Part shown: positions 34,382 through 42,366 of the stretch, piece after piece
How the letters are laid out: every line of letters begins with the position of its first letter
How positions within the stretch are numbered: position 1 is the first letter of the stretch
NCBI RefSeq assembly: GCF_008642295.1
Contig: NZ_CP029190.1
Coordinates: forward strand, 4,819,501 to 4,883,500
Source of the DNA: Streptomyces venezuelae
GTDB taxonomy: Bacteria > Actinomycetota > Actinomycetes > Streptomycetales > Streptomycetaceae
Reading direction: 5' to 3'
DNA length: 64,000 bases
Position numbers and translations under genes: made by a program
Notes under the pieces: model-generated
What the model saw: only the letters and a program-made list of their open reading frames with translations
Database searches by the model: none
Told to the model about the DNA's origin: nothing

Positions 34382-35676
34382 GGCGGGCCCTCGCATGGGC
34401 CGTGCGCCTGGCTGCCGGGGTGCTGACCGCCTTCGCGCTCGGCCACACCCTGTGGAACGGCGTCGTGGAACCCGGTATCGCCCTCGCCTTCGGCGTACTG
34501 ATCACCCTCGGCGAGCTGGCCCGCCGGGACACCCTGGACGGGCCCGGACCCGGAGCCGGAGCCGGACCCGGGTCGGGACCCGTCCGGGCCGACGACCGGC
34601 AGCCCGCGCCGCTCGGTTCCGCCGGCGCCCTCGGGTACGCGCTGCTCGGCCAGAACGCCGGGAACCCCACCCACCACGGGGTGCTCCAGGTCGTGGCCGT
34701 GGTGGTCGCCGCCGCCCTGCTGGGGACCGTCCCGCACATCGCCCGCGGGCGCGGACCCGCCCTGGACCACGTGGTCCGCCGGGTCCTCGCCGTCGCCTTC
34801 GCCGCCGCCTGCTTCCAGCCGCTCTACAACTCCGGACGGCTGGACGAGCTGCTGGGCCAGGGCCCGGCCCTGGTGCCGTTCCTGCTCTGCCTGCTCGGCC
34901 TGACCGCGCTCTGCGACGCGATGCTGGCCGCCGCACTGGCCGGTGCCCGGACCGGCCGGCCGTACGCGCCGCTGCTCCGCGACGAGCTGCGCGCCCTGCT
35001 CGGCATCGGCTCGGCGATCTGCGCCACCGGAGTGGTGATCGCCCTCGGCGCGGCCGTGGCGGGCCTGTGGGCGCTGCCCGTGTTCAGCGTGCCACTGCTG
35101 CTCACCCAGCTGTCCTTCCGGCGGATCTCGGCGATCCGCACCACCTGCCGGCAGACCATCACCTCGCTGGCCCGCGCCACCGAGATCGCGGGCTGCACCC
35201 GGCCCGGCCACGCCCGCCGGGTCGCCGCCCTGAGCTGCGCCGTCGGCCGGGAGATGGGCCTGTCGGAGCGCGAGCTGACCGTCCTGGAGTACGCCGCCCT
35301 GATGCACGACATCGGCCAGCTCTCCCTGGTCGACCCGGTGCCGGCCGGGGCCACCGCCGCGCTGCCCGCCGCCGAGGCCCGCCGGATCGCCGGGCTGGGC
35401 GGGGAGGTGGTCCGGCAGACCGGGGTGCCCGCCGAGGTGGCCGTGGTCGTGGAGCGGCAGGCCGAGCCCTACCGGGAGCAGCCCGTGGCCGCCCGGATCG
35501 TCCGGGTGGCCAATGCGTACGACGACCTGGCCGGCGGCGCCCGGCACCCCGGCGGCTCCCTGGAGGCGCTGGAACAGCTGCGGCTCGGCACCGGCCGCGA
35601 GTACCAGCCGGAGGTGGTCGAATGCCTGGCGCGGATTCTCCGACGTGATGGAATCACTGCTGTTCGGCCGGGGTAA
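34378..35676 (+). CDS. Membrane protein with degenerate HD domain
   Basis: A 432-residue protein with several N-terminal membrane helices (ALAWAVRLAAGVLTAFALGH onwards) interrupted by a Gly/Pro-rich loop, then an HD-like domain. GHARRVAALSCAVGREMG and LMHDIGQLSLVDPV keep the HD motif, but the position of the HHE...DGSGYP motif reads VVVERQAEPYREQPVAARI, so the GYP signature and flanking histidines are lost. It is therefore probably not a c-di-GMP hydrolase and may be regulatory. It overlaps the HD-GYP gene by ATGA, pointing to a stoichiometric pair. Confidence 0.8.
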   Translation: MRRALAWAVRLAAGVLTAFALGHTLWNGVVEPGIALAFGVLITLGELARRDTLDGPGPGAGAGPGSGPVRADDRQPAPLGSAGALGYALLGQNAGNPTHHGVLQVVAVVVAAALLGTVPHIARGRGPALDHVVRRVLAVAFAAACFQPLYNSGRLDELLGQGPALVPFLLCLLGLTALCDAMLAAALAGARTGRPYAPLLRDELRALLGIGSAICATGVVIALGAAVAGLWALPVFSVPLLLTQLSFRRISAIRTTCRQTITSLARATEIAGCTRPGHARRVAALSCAVGREMGLSERELTVLEYAALMHDIGQLSLVDPVPAGATAALPAAEARRIAGLGGEVVRQTGVPAEVAVVVERQAEPYREQPVAARIVRVANAYDDLAGGARHPGGSLEALEQLRLGTGREYQPEVVECLARILRRDGITAVRPG

Positions 35677-35752
35677 CCCATGGGTAATGAGCGGTCGTCC
35701 GAGTGGGCATGGTTGGATGCGAAGTGGAGAGTGTCCGCAAGGCTGCATCGTT

Positions 35753-35784
35753 GTCCCCCAGCTACCGCTGGGAGGTGCCCCCAG
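35753..35784 (+). repeat. 32 bp dispersed repeat, copy 2
   Basis: Identical over 32 bases to the minus-strand sequence of 10238-10269. It lies in the short gap between the HD-domain gene and the TPR gene, 13 bases before the TPR start codon, so it forms most of that gene's upstream region. Confidence 0.8.
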
Positions 35785-35797
35785 GCAGGCGGGAATC

Positions 35798-36793
35798 GTG
35801 AGGATCTTCGGGAAGGTACGGCACAGGCCCTCCGCCTCTTGGCGGCAGGCCACCGACCGCGCGTTCACGCTGATCGGCGACGGCCGGTACGAGGACGCCG
35901 GGGCCCTGCTGACCAGAGCCGCGGACCTGGAGCCCTGGCTGTCCGAGTCCTGGTTCAACCTGGCCCTCCTGCACAAGTTCCGGCACGACTGGGAGCAGGC
36001 GCGGGCCGCCGGGCTGCGCGCCGTCGCCCTGCTCGACCGGGAGACCGGCGCTCCCGACTGGTGGAACGTGGGCATCGCCGCGACCGCCCTGCAGGACTGG
36101 CCGCTGGCCCGCCGTGCCTGGCAGGCATACGGACTGAAGGTGCCCGGCGACCCGCACGCCGCGGGCGGCTCGGCCGAGCCGGTGGGCATGGAGCTCGGCA
36201 GCGCGGCCGTCCGGCTGTCCCCGGAGGGCGAGGCCGAGGTGGTCTGGGGCCGCCGGCTGGACCCGGCCCGGATGGAGGTCCTGTCGATTCCGCTGCCCTC
36301 CTCGGGGCGGCGCTGGGGCGAGGTCGTGCTGCACGACGGGGTCCCGCACGGCGAGCGCATCACCGCGGCCGGCCCCGCGTACCCCGTCTTCGACGAGATC
36401 GAGCTGTGGGCGCCGTCCCCGGTACCGACCTGGGTGGTGCTGCTGGAGGCCGCCACGGAGGCCGACCGGGACGCGCTGGAGCAGCTGGCCTCGGACGCCG
36501 GTTTCGCCGCCGAGGACTGGTCCTCCTCCGTGCGGCTGCTGTGCCGTACCTGCTCGGAGAGCGCCATGCCCAGCGACGAGGGCGACGGCGAGCACCTGGA
36601 CCCGCACGACCACAGCGAACCGGGCCACCCCGGCCCGCTGGGCCACCGTACGGCCGGCTCCGGCTCGCTCTGGGTGCCCGAACGCGAATGCGGCATCGCG
36701 GCCCCGGCCGGGCTGGTGCGCGGGCTGCTGGACGGCTGGGTGGCGGACAGCCCGGACAGCCGTGAGTGGCGGGATCTCGAAGAGGTCTGCTGA
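35798..36793 (+). CDS. Tetratricopeptide-repeat protein
   Basis: A protein of about 331 residues. The N-terminal third has TPR-like helices (AFTLIGDGRYEDAGALLTRA, WFNLALLHKFRHDWEQARAA); the remainder is a beta-rich domain with conserved WGRRLDPARMEV, VFDEIELWAPSPVPTWVV and a CRTCSES pair. It is a conserved actinobacterial protein of unknown role. Start GTG 35798 is chosen by frame and size, with only a weak GGCGGGA upstream. A dispersed repeat occupies the upstream gap. It lies 58 bases before def in the same orientation. Confidence 0.7.
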   Translation: MRIFGKVRHRPSASWRQATDRAFTLIGDGRYEDAGALLTRAADLEPWLSESWFNLALLHKFRHDWEQARAAGLRAVALLDRETGAPDWWNVGIAATALQDWPLARRAWQAYGLKVPGDPHAAGGSAEPVGMELGSAAVRLSPEGEAEVVWGRRLDPARMEVLSIPLPSSGRRWGEVVLHDGVPHGERITAAGPAYPVFDEIELWAPSPVPTWVVLLEAATEADRDALEQLASDAGFAAEDWSSSVRLLCRTCSESAMPSDEGDGEHLDPHDHSEPGHPGPLGHRTAGSGSLWVPERECGIAAPAGLVRGLLDGWVADSPDSREWRDLEEVC

Positions 36794-36851
36794 GGGTGGG
36801 CCGTAGGCTGTACGCGCACACCACAGACCTGAGGGAAGGCGTACGGCGGAG

Positions 36852-37487
36852 ATGGCGCAGCAGGAGAACGAGGTTGTCACGGTGGACGACGAGGGTTACG
36901 TCGTGGACACCGAGGACTGCGAGGCGCGCGAACTCGCCTACCGCGAGCGCGGCACCGCCCGCCCCATCACGGTGGTCGGCAACCCGGTCCTGCACCACGA
37001 ATGCAAGGACGTCACCGAGTTCGGCCCGGAGCTCGCCCAGCTGATCGACGACATGTTCGCCAGCCAGAAGGCCGCCGAGGGCGTGGGCCTGGCCGCGAAC
37101 CAGATCGGCGTGGACCAGAAGGTCTTCGTGTACCACTGCCCGGATGACGAGGGCGTCTACCACACCGGTGTGGTGGTCAACCCGCGCCTGGTGGAGCTGC
37201 CGGCCGCCGCGCGGGTGCTGGACGACTCCAACGAGGGCTGCCTGTCGGTCCCCACCGCGTACGCCTCGCTGGCCCGCCCGGACTTCGCCGAGGTGCACGG
37301 CCAGGACGCCCAGGGCAACCCGATCAAGGTCCGTGGCACCGGCTACTTCGCCCGCTGCCTCCAGCACGAGACCGACCACCTGTACGGCTACCTGTACATC
37401 GACCGGCTCTCCAAGCGCGACCGCAAGGACGCGCTGCGCCAGATGGCGGAGAACACCCCGCGCTACGCGACCGTGCCGAACGAGTAA
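36852..37487 (+). CDS. def: Peptide deformylase
   Basis: A 211-residue metallo-enzyme that removes the formyl group from nascent proteins. The three motifs are [17 protein letters not shown] (Cys metal ligand) and QHETDHLYG (two His ligands and catalytic Glu). The N-terminal 35 residues are an acidic extension typical of actinobacterial paralogues ([20 protein letters not shown]). It follows the TPR gene closely. Confidence 0.95.
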   Translation: MAQQENEVVTVDDEGYVVDTEDCEARELAYRERGTARPITVVGNPVLHHECKDVTEFGPELAQLIDDMFASQKAAEGVGLAANQIGVDQKVFVYHCPDDEGVYHTGVVVNPRLVELPAAARVLDDSNEGCLSVPTAYASLARPDFAEVHGQDAQGNPIKVRGTGYFARCLQHETDHLYGYLYIDRLSKRDRKDALRQMAENTPRYATVPNE

Positions 37488-37587
37488 GCGCCCTGCGCCC
37501 GCGGTGGACACCGTTCCACCGCCGGGCCAGCATGGAATTGACGCACGCCGCGAACTTTCCCACCGGGGGGACGCGGAAGGAACGGTC

Positions 37588-38619
37588 ATGAAGCGTTGCA
37601 TGCGTGCGGCCGTCATGATGCCCGTGGTCGCGGGACTGGCTTTGGCGTACGCGCCGGGGGCGGCGGCGGACGAGAACGTGTCGATCACTTCGGTGGAGGC
37701 CGTGGGCGAGCTGATCCCCGGAAAGGCCGCCAAGATCAACGTGGTCGTGATGAACCACAAGGCTCCGACCGCCCAGCGGTCCTGCGTCAGCGTGGGGGGT
37801 GAAGCGTTCGGCGACGGCGGGCTCACCAGCTGCTTCGACCTCGGCCCTCCGGGAACCTCGGTCACCCACGTTTCCACCCCGTTCGTCGGCAAGACCGCCA
37901 AGCCGGGCCCCACCACGCTCAACGTGTCCCTCCAGCCGCGCACCATCCAAGGCATCGGGAAGGACACCAAGACGGCCCCCGCCACCGTGGGGGCCGCGCC
38001 ACCCGCCTGCAACCCGCTCGAGATAAACAAGGAAGCCTTCCGCGTGGGCCACGAGGAGGGCCTCAAGGACGGCCGCGAGGACGGCTTCGCCGACTCGTAC
38101 CGGCAGAGTTACGACGACGCGTTCAAGACGAAGAAGGGCCTCACGGCGGAGCAGTGCACGGAGCTCATCATCGCCGCCCACCGGGACGGTTACGGGAAGG
38201 GCTACGAAGCCGGCTTCAAGGAGGGCCAGGCCAAGGGCGGCAAGGTCGGCGAGAAGGAGGGCAAGGAAGACCGCCGGAAGGGCAACGTCTCGCGGAACGT
38301 CACCGTCTTCAAGCTGACCGTGACACCTGCACCGAAGTCCGGTGAGGTCGACTGCGCCCAGGGCGTCACCTTCACCGCGACGCTGGTCGGACGCGGCACC
38401 GGTACCGTCCAGTTCCACTGGGAGCGCACCTCCGGGAAGGTTCCGGGCTCGATCGAGTTCACCGACGCGGACGCCCTCCAGGCCAAGAACGTGACCGACC
38501 AGGCGGCCGTACCGGCCGGAGCGGCCTCGGCCACCATCACCCAGAAGATGGTGATCGACAACGGCCCCTCGAAGGGCAAGTCGGCAACCGCGACCGCGAA
38601 CGTCACCTGCAAGAAGTAG
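37588..38619 (+). CDS. Secreted GX3-repeat protein, paralogue A
   Basis: A 343-residue Sec-secreted protein. The signal peptide MKRCMRAAVMMPVVAGLALA ends with a likely cut near AAA-DENV. The mature chain has an N-terminal beta-type domain with one Cys pair (about 30-140), a central helical segment with Gly at every fourth residue (GHEEGLKDGREDG and GYGKGYEAGFKEGQAKGGKV) split by a loop containing Cys, and a C-terminal beta-type domain bounded by DCAQG and VTCKK. Six cysteines remain after signal removal. No known family is recognised. Start ATG 37588 is behind GGAAGGAA. Confidence 0.75.
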   Translation: MKRCMRAAVMMPVVAGLALAYAPGAAADENVSITSVEAVGELIPGKAAKINVVVMNHKAPTAQRSCVSVGGEAFGDGGLTSCFDLGPPGTSVTHVSTPFVGKTAKPGPTTLNVSLQPRTIQGIGKDTKTAPATVGAAPPACNPLEINKEAFRVGHEEGLKDGREDGFADSYRQSYDDAFKTKKGLTAEQCTELIIAAHRDGYGKGYEAGFKEGQAKGGKVGEKEGKEDRRKGNVSRNVTVFKLTVTPAPKSGEVDCAQGVTFTATLVGRGTGTVQFHWERTSGKVPGSIEFTDADALQAKNVTDQAAVPAGAASATITQKMVIDNGPSKGKSATATANVTCKK

Positions 38620-38653
38620 CACCGGCAGGGGAGGATGACGCGGAGGCTTGGTC

Positions 38654-39748
38654 ATGAGGAATTCCGCTCGGACAAGGATCGCCCGTGGGGCGGTCGCCCT
38701 GCCCCTGGCCGTCGGTATGGCCCTGGCGTACGCGCCCGGGGCGGTGGCGGACGAGAACGTGGCGATCGCTGGGGTGGAGATCATCGACCCCACCGGGCAG
38801 CCCCTGGGGACCGCCAAACCGGGCTTCAACGTCGTCGTCCGGACGACCCTGGTGAACCACCAGCTGCCGGAGAAGCATCTCAGCTGCATCGAGATCTCGT
38901 CCCCGGGCCTGTTCTTCGGCAAACCCAAGACCTGCATCCCCCTGAACAAGGTCGCCTACCCGACGAAGAACGAGACTCTTGTGCAGGTCAAGGAGGGCGC
39001 CGCCAACGGCCCGCACACGATCACCGTCAACCTCACCCCCGGCAAGCCCGACGGGGTCGGCACGGACACCAAAACCGCCACACTGACCGTCACGGACGGG
39101 GCTGCCGTGCCCCCGGGAAACCCGCCGCCCGTGCCGCCGGGGACCACCGAGTGCGATCCCGTGACGATCGAGGCGCAGGGCTATCGGAACGGCCGTACCA
39201 AGGGCCTGGAGGACGGCCGGAAGGACGGCTTCGCCGATGCGTACAAGCAGAGCTACGACGACGCGTCCAAGTCGAGGCAGGGGCTGACCGCGGACGAGTG
39301 CAAGGCACTGGAGGGCAAGGGGTACACGGCCGGATACACCAAGGGGTACGAGACCGGCTTCGAGGAAGGCAAGGCGAAGGGCGGCAAGGCCGGCCAGAAG
39401 GAGGGCAAGGAGGACCGGCGGAAGGGCACCTCGCAGAACGTGGCGATCACCAATATGGTGCTGAATGCCGAAGGCGTCGTCGGCGGCGAACTCGACTGCG
39501 CCCAGGGCCTGAAGGTCACCGCCAGGCTCACGGGCAGCGCGGCGGGTACGGTGCGGTACCACTGGGAGGGCCAGAAGGCCTCCGGCACGGTCACGTTCGC
39601 GGCACCGCAGGAAGCCCAGCAGGTGACGCACACCGTGGTCGTTCCCAATCCTCCCCCCGGCCCGGTCACCGCGGCGATCGTGATCGACAGCGGCCCGTCG
39701 AAGGGCCAGTCGAAGAGCCTGGACGTCCCGGTCACCTGCAAGAAGTAG
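38654..39748 (+). CDS. Secreted GX3-repeat protein, paralogue B
   Basis: A 364-residue paralogue of the preceding gene with the same order: signal peptide (ending near AVA-DENV), N-terminal domain with a Cys pair, central GX3 segment (GRTKGLEDGRKDG, then GYTAGYTKGYETGFEEGKAK), and C-terminal domain from DCAQG to VTCKK. The segments KEGKEDRRKG and SYDDA are shared word for word. It begins 34 bases after paralogue A, behind GGAGG (38642-38646), so the two are likely cotranscribed. The function is unknown; both should be exported. Confidence 0.75.
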   Translation: MRNSARTRIARGAVALPLAVGMALAYAPGAVADENVAIAGVEIIDPTGQPLGTAKPGFNVVVRTTLVNHQLPEKHLSCIEISSPGLFFGKPKTCIPLNKVAYPTKNETLVQVKEGAANGPHTITVNLTPGKPDGVGTDTKTATLTVTDGAAVPPGNPPPVPPGTTECDPVTIEAQGYRNGRTKGLEDGRKDGFADAYKQSYDDASKSRQGLTADECKALEGKGYTAGYTKGYETGFEEGKAKGGKAGQKEGKEDRRKGTSQNVAITNMVLNAEGVVGGELDCAQGLKVTARLTGSAAGTVRYHWEGQKASGTVTFAAPQEAQQVTHTVVVPNPPPGPVTAAIVIDSGPSKGQSKSLDVPVTCKK

Positions 39749-39763
39749 CCCTCGCAGCGGACT

Positions 39764-40732
39764 TCACGCCACCGCCTGCGGCCCCCGGAAGGTGCGCCGG
39801 AAGGAATTCGGGGTGGTGCCCAGGGTGCGCAGGAAGTGGTGGCGCAGGGCGGCGGCGTTGCCGAAGCCGCAGCGGCCCGCGATCGTGTCCACCGTCTCGT
39901 CGGAGGACTCCAGCAACTCCTGCGCCAGCAGCACCCGCTGGCGCAGCAGCCACTGGTACGGGGTGGTGCCGGTCTCGGCGAGGAAGCGGCGGGCAAAGGT
40001 ACGCGGGGACATGTGCGCCCGCTCCGCCAGCTGCTCCACGGTGATCTCCTCGGCCAGGTGGCGGGCCATCCAGGCGATCACCTCTCCGACCGTGTCGCAG
40101 GCCGTGCGCGGCAGCGGGCGCCGGATGTACTGGGCCTGGCCGCCGTCCCGGTGCGGCGGGACCACCATGCGGCGGGCGATGGTGTTGGCCACCTCGGCGC
40201 CGTGCTCCTGCCGGACCACGTGCAGGCAGGCGTCGATCCCCGACGCGGTGCCGGCCGCCGTGACGACCCGGCCCTCGTCGACGTACAGCACCTCGGGGTC
40301 GACCAGGGCGCGCGGGTACCGGTGCATCAGGGCCGGCGCGTGCATCCAGTGGGTGGTGCAGCGCCGGCCGTCGAGCAGACCGGCCGCGCCGAGTACGAAG
40401 GCCCCGCTGCACACGCTCAGTACCCGGGCGCCCCGGTCCACGGCCTGGCGCAGGGCCTCCAGCAGCGGCTCCGGGTAGTCCCGTACGGGGGCCTGACGGT
40501 CGGCCGGCAGACAGATCAGATCGGCCTCGGCCAGCCGCTCCAGCCCGTGCTCGGGAGTGAGCGTCAGCCCGGTGTCCGCCAGGGTCAGCGGCCCCTCCTC
40601 GCCGGCGCACACGGCGAAGTCGTACACCGGCAGTCCGGCGCTGCTCCGGTCGATCCCGAACACCTCGCAGAAGATGCCGAACTCGAAGGGGGCGACGCCG
40701 TTCATCAGCACCACGGCCACGTTCTTCAACAT
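39764..40732 (-). CDS. GlxA-type AraC-family regulator (possible NrdS)
   Basis: A 322-residue protein with an N-terminal DJ-1/PfpI-like domain (VAVVLMNGVAPFEFGIFCEVFG; VLSVCSGAFVLGAAGLL carries the nucleophile-elbow cysteine position) and a C-terminal AraC helix-turn-helix pair (ITVEQLAERAHMSPRTFARR and VDTIAGRCGFGNAAALRHHF). The S. coelicolor nrdABS operon ends with an AraC-like gene called nrdS, and this gene lies downstream of nrdAB on the same strand with one gene between, so it may be that regulator. This is inferred from position. Start ATG 40732. Confidence 0.8.
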   Translation of the reverse strand: MLKNVAVVLMNGVAPFEFGIFCEVFGIDRSSAGLPVYDFAVCAGEEGPLTLADTGLTLTPEHGLERLAEADLICLPADRQAPVRDYPEPLLEALRQAVDRGARVLSVCSGAFVLGAAGLLDGRRCTTHWMHAPALMHRYPRALVDPEVLYVDEGRVVTAAGTASGIDACLHVVRQEHGAEVANTIARRMVVPPHRDGGQAQYIRRPLPRTACDTVGEVIAWMARHLAEEITVEQLAERAHMSPRTFARRFLAETGTTPYQWLLRQRVLLAQELLESSDETVDTIAGRCGFGNAAALRHHFLRTLGTTPNSFRRTFRGPQAVA

Positions 40733-40813
40733 GATCCCAGTGTGGCAGTAATTCGCTCTTCCATGACAGTCCTGCCACTGTCCGCCGGGAGTTGTACGGC
40801 CGAGAGTGGAGTC

Positions 40814-41119
40814 ATGAACACGCTCCTGAACTACCTGACCGTCCTGACCGTCGCCACCCTGCTCGCCGGCCCCGCCCTCCACGGAATCCTGCACGAACGC
40901 CGCATCGACCGGCAGTTGCGCGCCCCTACGGCCCGACCGAAGCGCGGGGTTCCGTACGGGGGCGCGGCGCCCTCCGGGCCCGGGCGGGGACGGTCTCCCA
41001 GCCCGCGCCCGCTGCCCGCCCCGCCGACCGGCCGTGGAACAGCAGCGCCAGAGCCCCGGCGAAGGCCGCCGCGGACAGCCCGGCCAGCAGCCATGAGCGG
41101 CCGTGGCCGGACGGAGTGA
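40814..41119 (+). CDS. Small membrane-anchored hypothetical protein
   Basis: A 101-residue ORF divergent from the GlxA-type gene. ATG 40814 is preceded by GTGGAG. The first 27 residues (MNTLLNYLTVLTVATLLAGP) make a membrane helix, then HERRIDRQL. The rest is Arg/Pro-rich and overlaps the 3' end of the DUF3592 gene on the other strand by about 190 bases. The start region looks real; the C-terminal part could be a frameshifted or extended tail. Confidence 0.4.
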   Translation: MNTLLNYLTVLTVATLLAGPALHGILHERRIDRQLRAPTARPKRGVPYGGAAPSGPGRGRSPSPRPLPAPPTGRGTAAPEPRRRPPRTARPAAMSGRGRTE

Positions 41120-42335
41120 GCAGCACCGGCAGCAGCAGCACCCAGGCCGCGAACACCCCCGCCAGCCAGGGCAGATGGGAGCGCAGCCGGACCTCGGCGC
41201 GCGGCCTCAGCAGCCGCACCCGGTGCTCCGTCGCCACCCTGGCCACCCGCCCCCGCAGGACCCGCCGGAAGGTGCTCGGGTCCAGCAGCAGCCACACCGC
41301 GTCGCCCGTATCGGTGGCGAAGCACACCGGCTGCGGGCCGGAGAGCTTCCCGTGATGGGCCCGGCCGCACAACCAGCCGGGCCGGCCGGTGAGTTCGGCA
41401 GCCACCGCGGCCAGGTCGTGGTCCACCGGACCGGGCTCCCCGCCCGCCTTGAACTCGACGCCGTCGGCCGTGGTGAACGCCAGCCAGGTCCGGCCCGTGC
41501 GGCCGGTGGCCGGCTGGACGGTCCGCCGGGCGACGCGCACCTCCGCCCGGACCCCCCACACCTGCCTGCCCGGGGTCCGGGCATCGGCGCGCAGCGCCCG
41601 GACCCCGGCAGGCGGCCGGAGCACCACCAGGGCCAGGACGGCGGTGCCCAGCAGCCCGATCACCGGCAGGAAGAACAGCAGCTCCGAGCCGGGGAAGAAG
41701 CGCGGCGCCCAGCCGGCCGGGGCATCGGCGGCATAGCGGGCGAGGACACCCGCCTCGTCCACGTAGCCGCCGAGCCCGGGGGAGCCGGGGACGTGCAGCA
41801 CCTGCACCCGGCCGCCGACCGCGGGGCGGCCGTCCACCACCGCACCCGTCACCCGCACCGACTCGTGGCCGCTCACCGCGAGTCCGGGCACCCGTACGGT
41901 CAGGTCGGTCCGCGGGTTCCGGCGGTGCACCGCCTCGATCCGGGCCTCGTCCACGATGGCGCCGGCCTCCCGCAGTACGGCGATCCGCCGCGCCTCGGCA
42001 CCATCGGGCCGCAGCCCCAGATCGACCAGCAGCATCGGCAGGAAGAGCACGCAGCACACCAGCCCCGCCACCCGGAGCCGGCCGGCCGCCCGCCAGGGCA
42101 TCCGGGCCGGCGGACCCGGCGGCGGCTCCGCGGGAACGGCCCGCGGCGGCCGGACCGGCCGGACGGCGGCCCCCACCCAGCCGGCCGCGCACAGCACCGC
42201 CGCCGACCCGAGCACCGCGAGCCACGGACCGGGCAGCGGCGGCCCCGCCCGGAACAGCACCCGCCACAGCGCCACCCCCGCACACAGCAGTGCGCCCCCG
42301 CCCAAGGTCCTGGTCAGCCAGGTACTTCTTCCCAT
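40926..42335 (-). CDS. DUF3592-like membrane protein
   Basis: A protein of about 469 residues with four to five hydrophobic helices: near the N terminus (LGGGALLCAGVALWRVLF, AVLGSAAVLCAAGWVGAAV), one around 80 (VAGLVCCVLFLPMLLVDLG), one around 205, and a pair near the C terminus. DUF3592-type extracytoplasmic beta segments include VRVPGLAVSGHESVRVTGAV and VDEAGVLARYAADAP. Function unknown. It lies 31 bases downstream of nrdB, so it may be the third gene of the nrd transcript. TAGCGT ends eight bases before ATG 42335, so it may also have its own start point. Confidence 0.65.
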   Translation of the reverse strand: MGRSTWLTRTLGGGALLCAGVALWRVLFRAGPPLPGPWLAVLGSAAVLCAAGWVGAAVRPVRPPRAVPAEPPPGPPARMPWRAAGRLRVAGLVCCVLFLPMLLVDLGLRPDGAEARRIAVLREAGAIVDEARIEAVHRRNPRTDLTVRVPGLAVSGHESVRVTGAVVDGRPAVGGRVQVLHVPGSPGLGGYVDEAGVLARYAADAPAGWAPRFFPGSELLFFLPVIGLLGTAVLALVVLRPPAGVRALRADARTPGRQVWGVRAEVRVARRTVQPATGRTGRTWLAFTTADGVEFKAGGEPGPVDHDLAAVAAELTGRPGWLCGRAHHGKLSGPQPVCFATDTGDAVWLLLDPSTFRRVLRGRVARVATEHRVRLLRPRAEVRLRSHLPWLAGVFAAWVLLLPVLLTPSGHGRSWLLAGLSAAAFAGALALLFHGRSAGRAAGAGWETVPARARRAPRPRTEPRASVGP

Positions 42336-42366
42336 GGGCGGGGACGCTAGCAAGAGCGGTTCGGAC

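Noticed and set aside
34144..36819. Minus-strand open frame of about 890 codons opposite the HD-domain and TPR genes
   Set aside because: No ribosome site, no recognisable domain, and composition typical of antisense frames of GC-rich genes.
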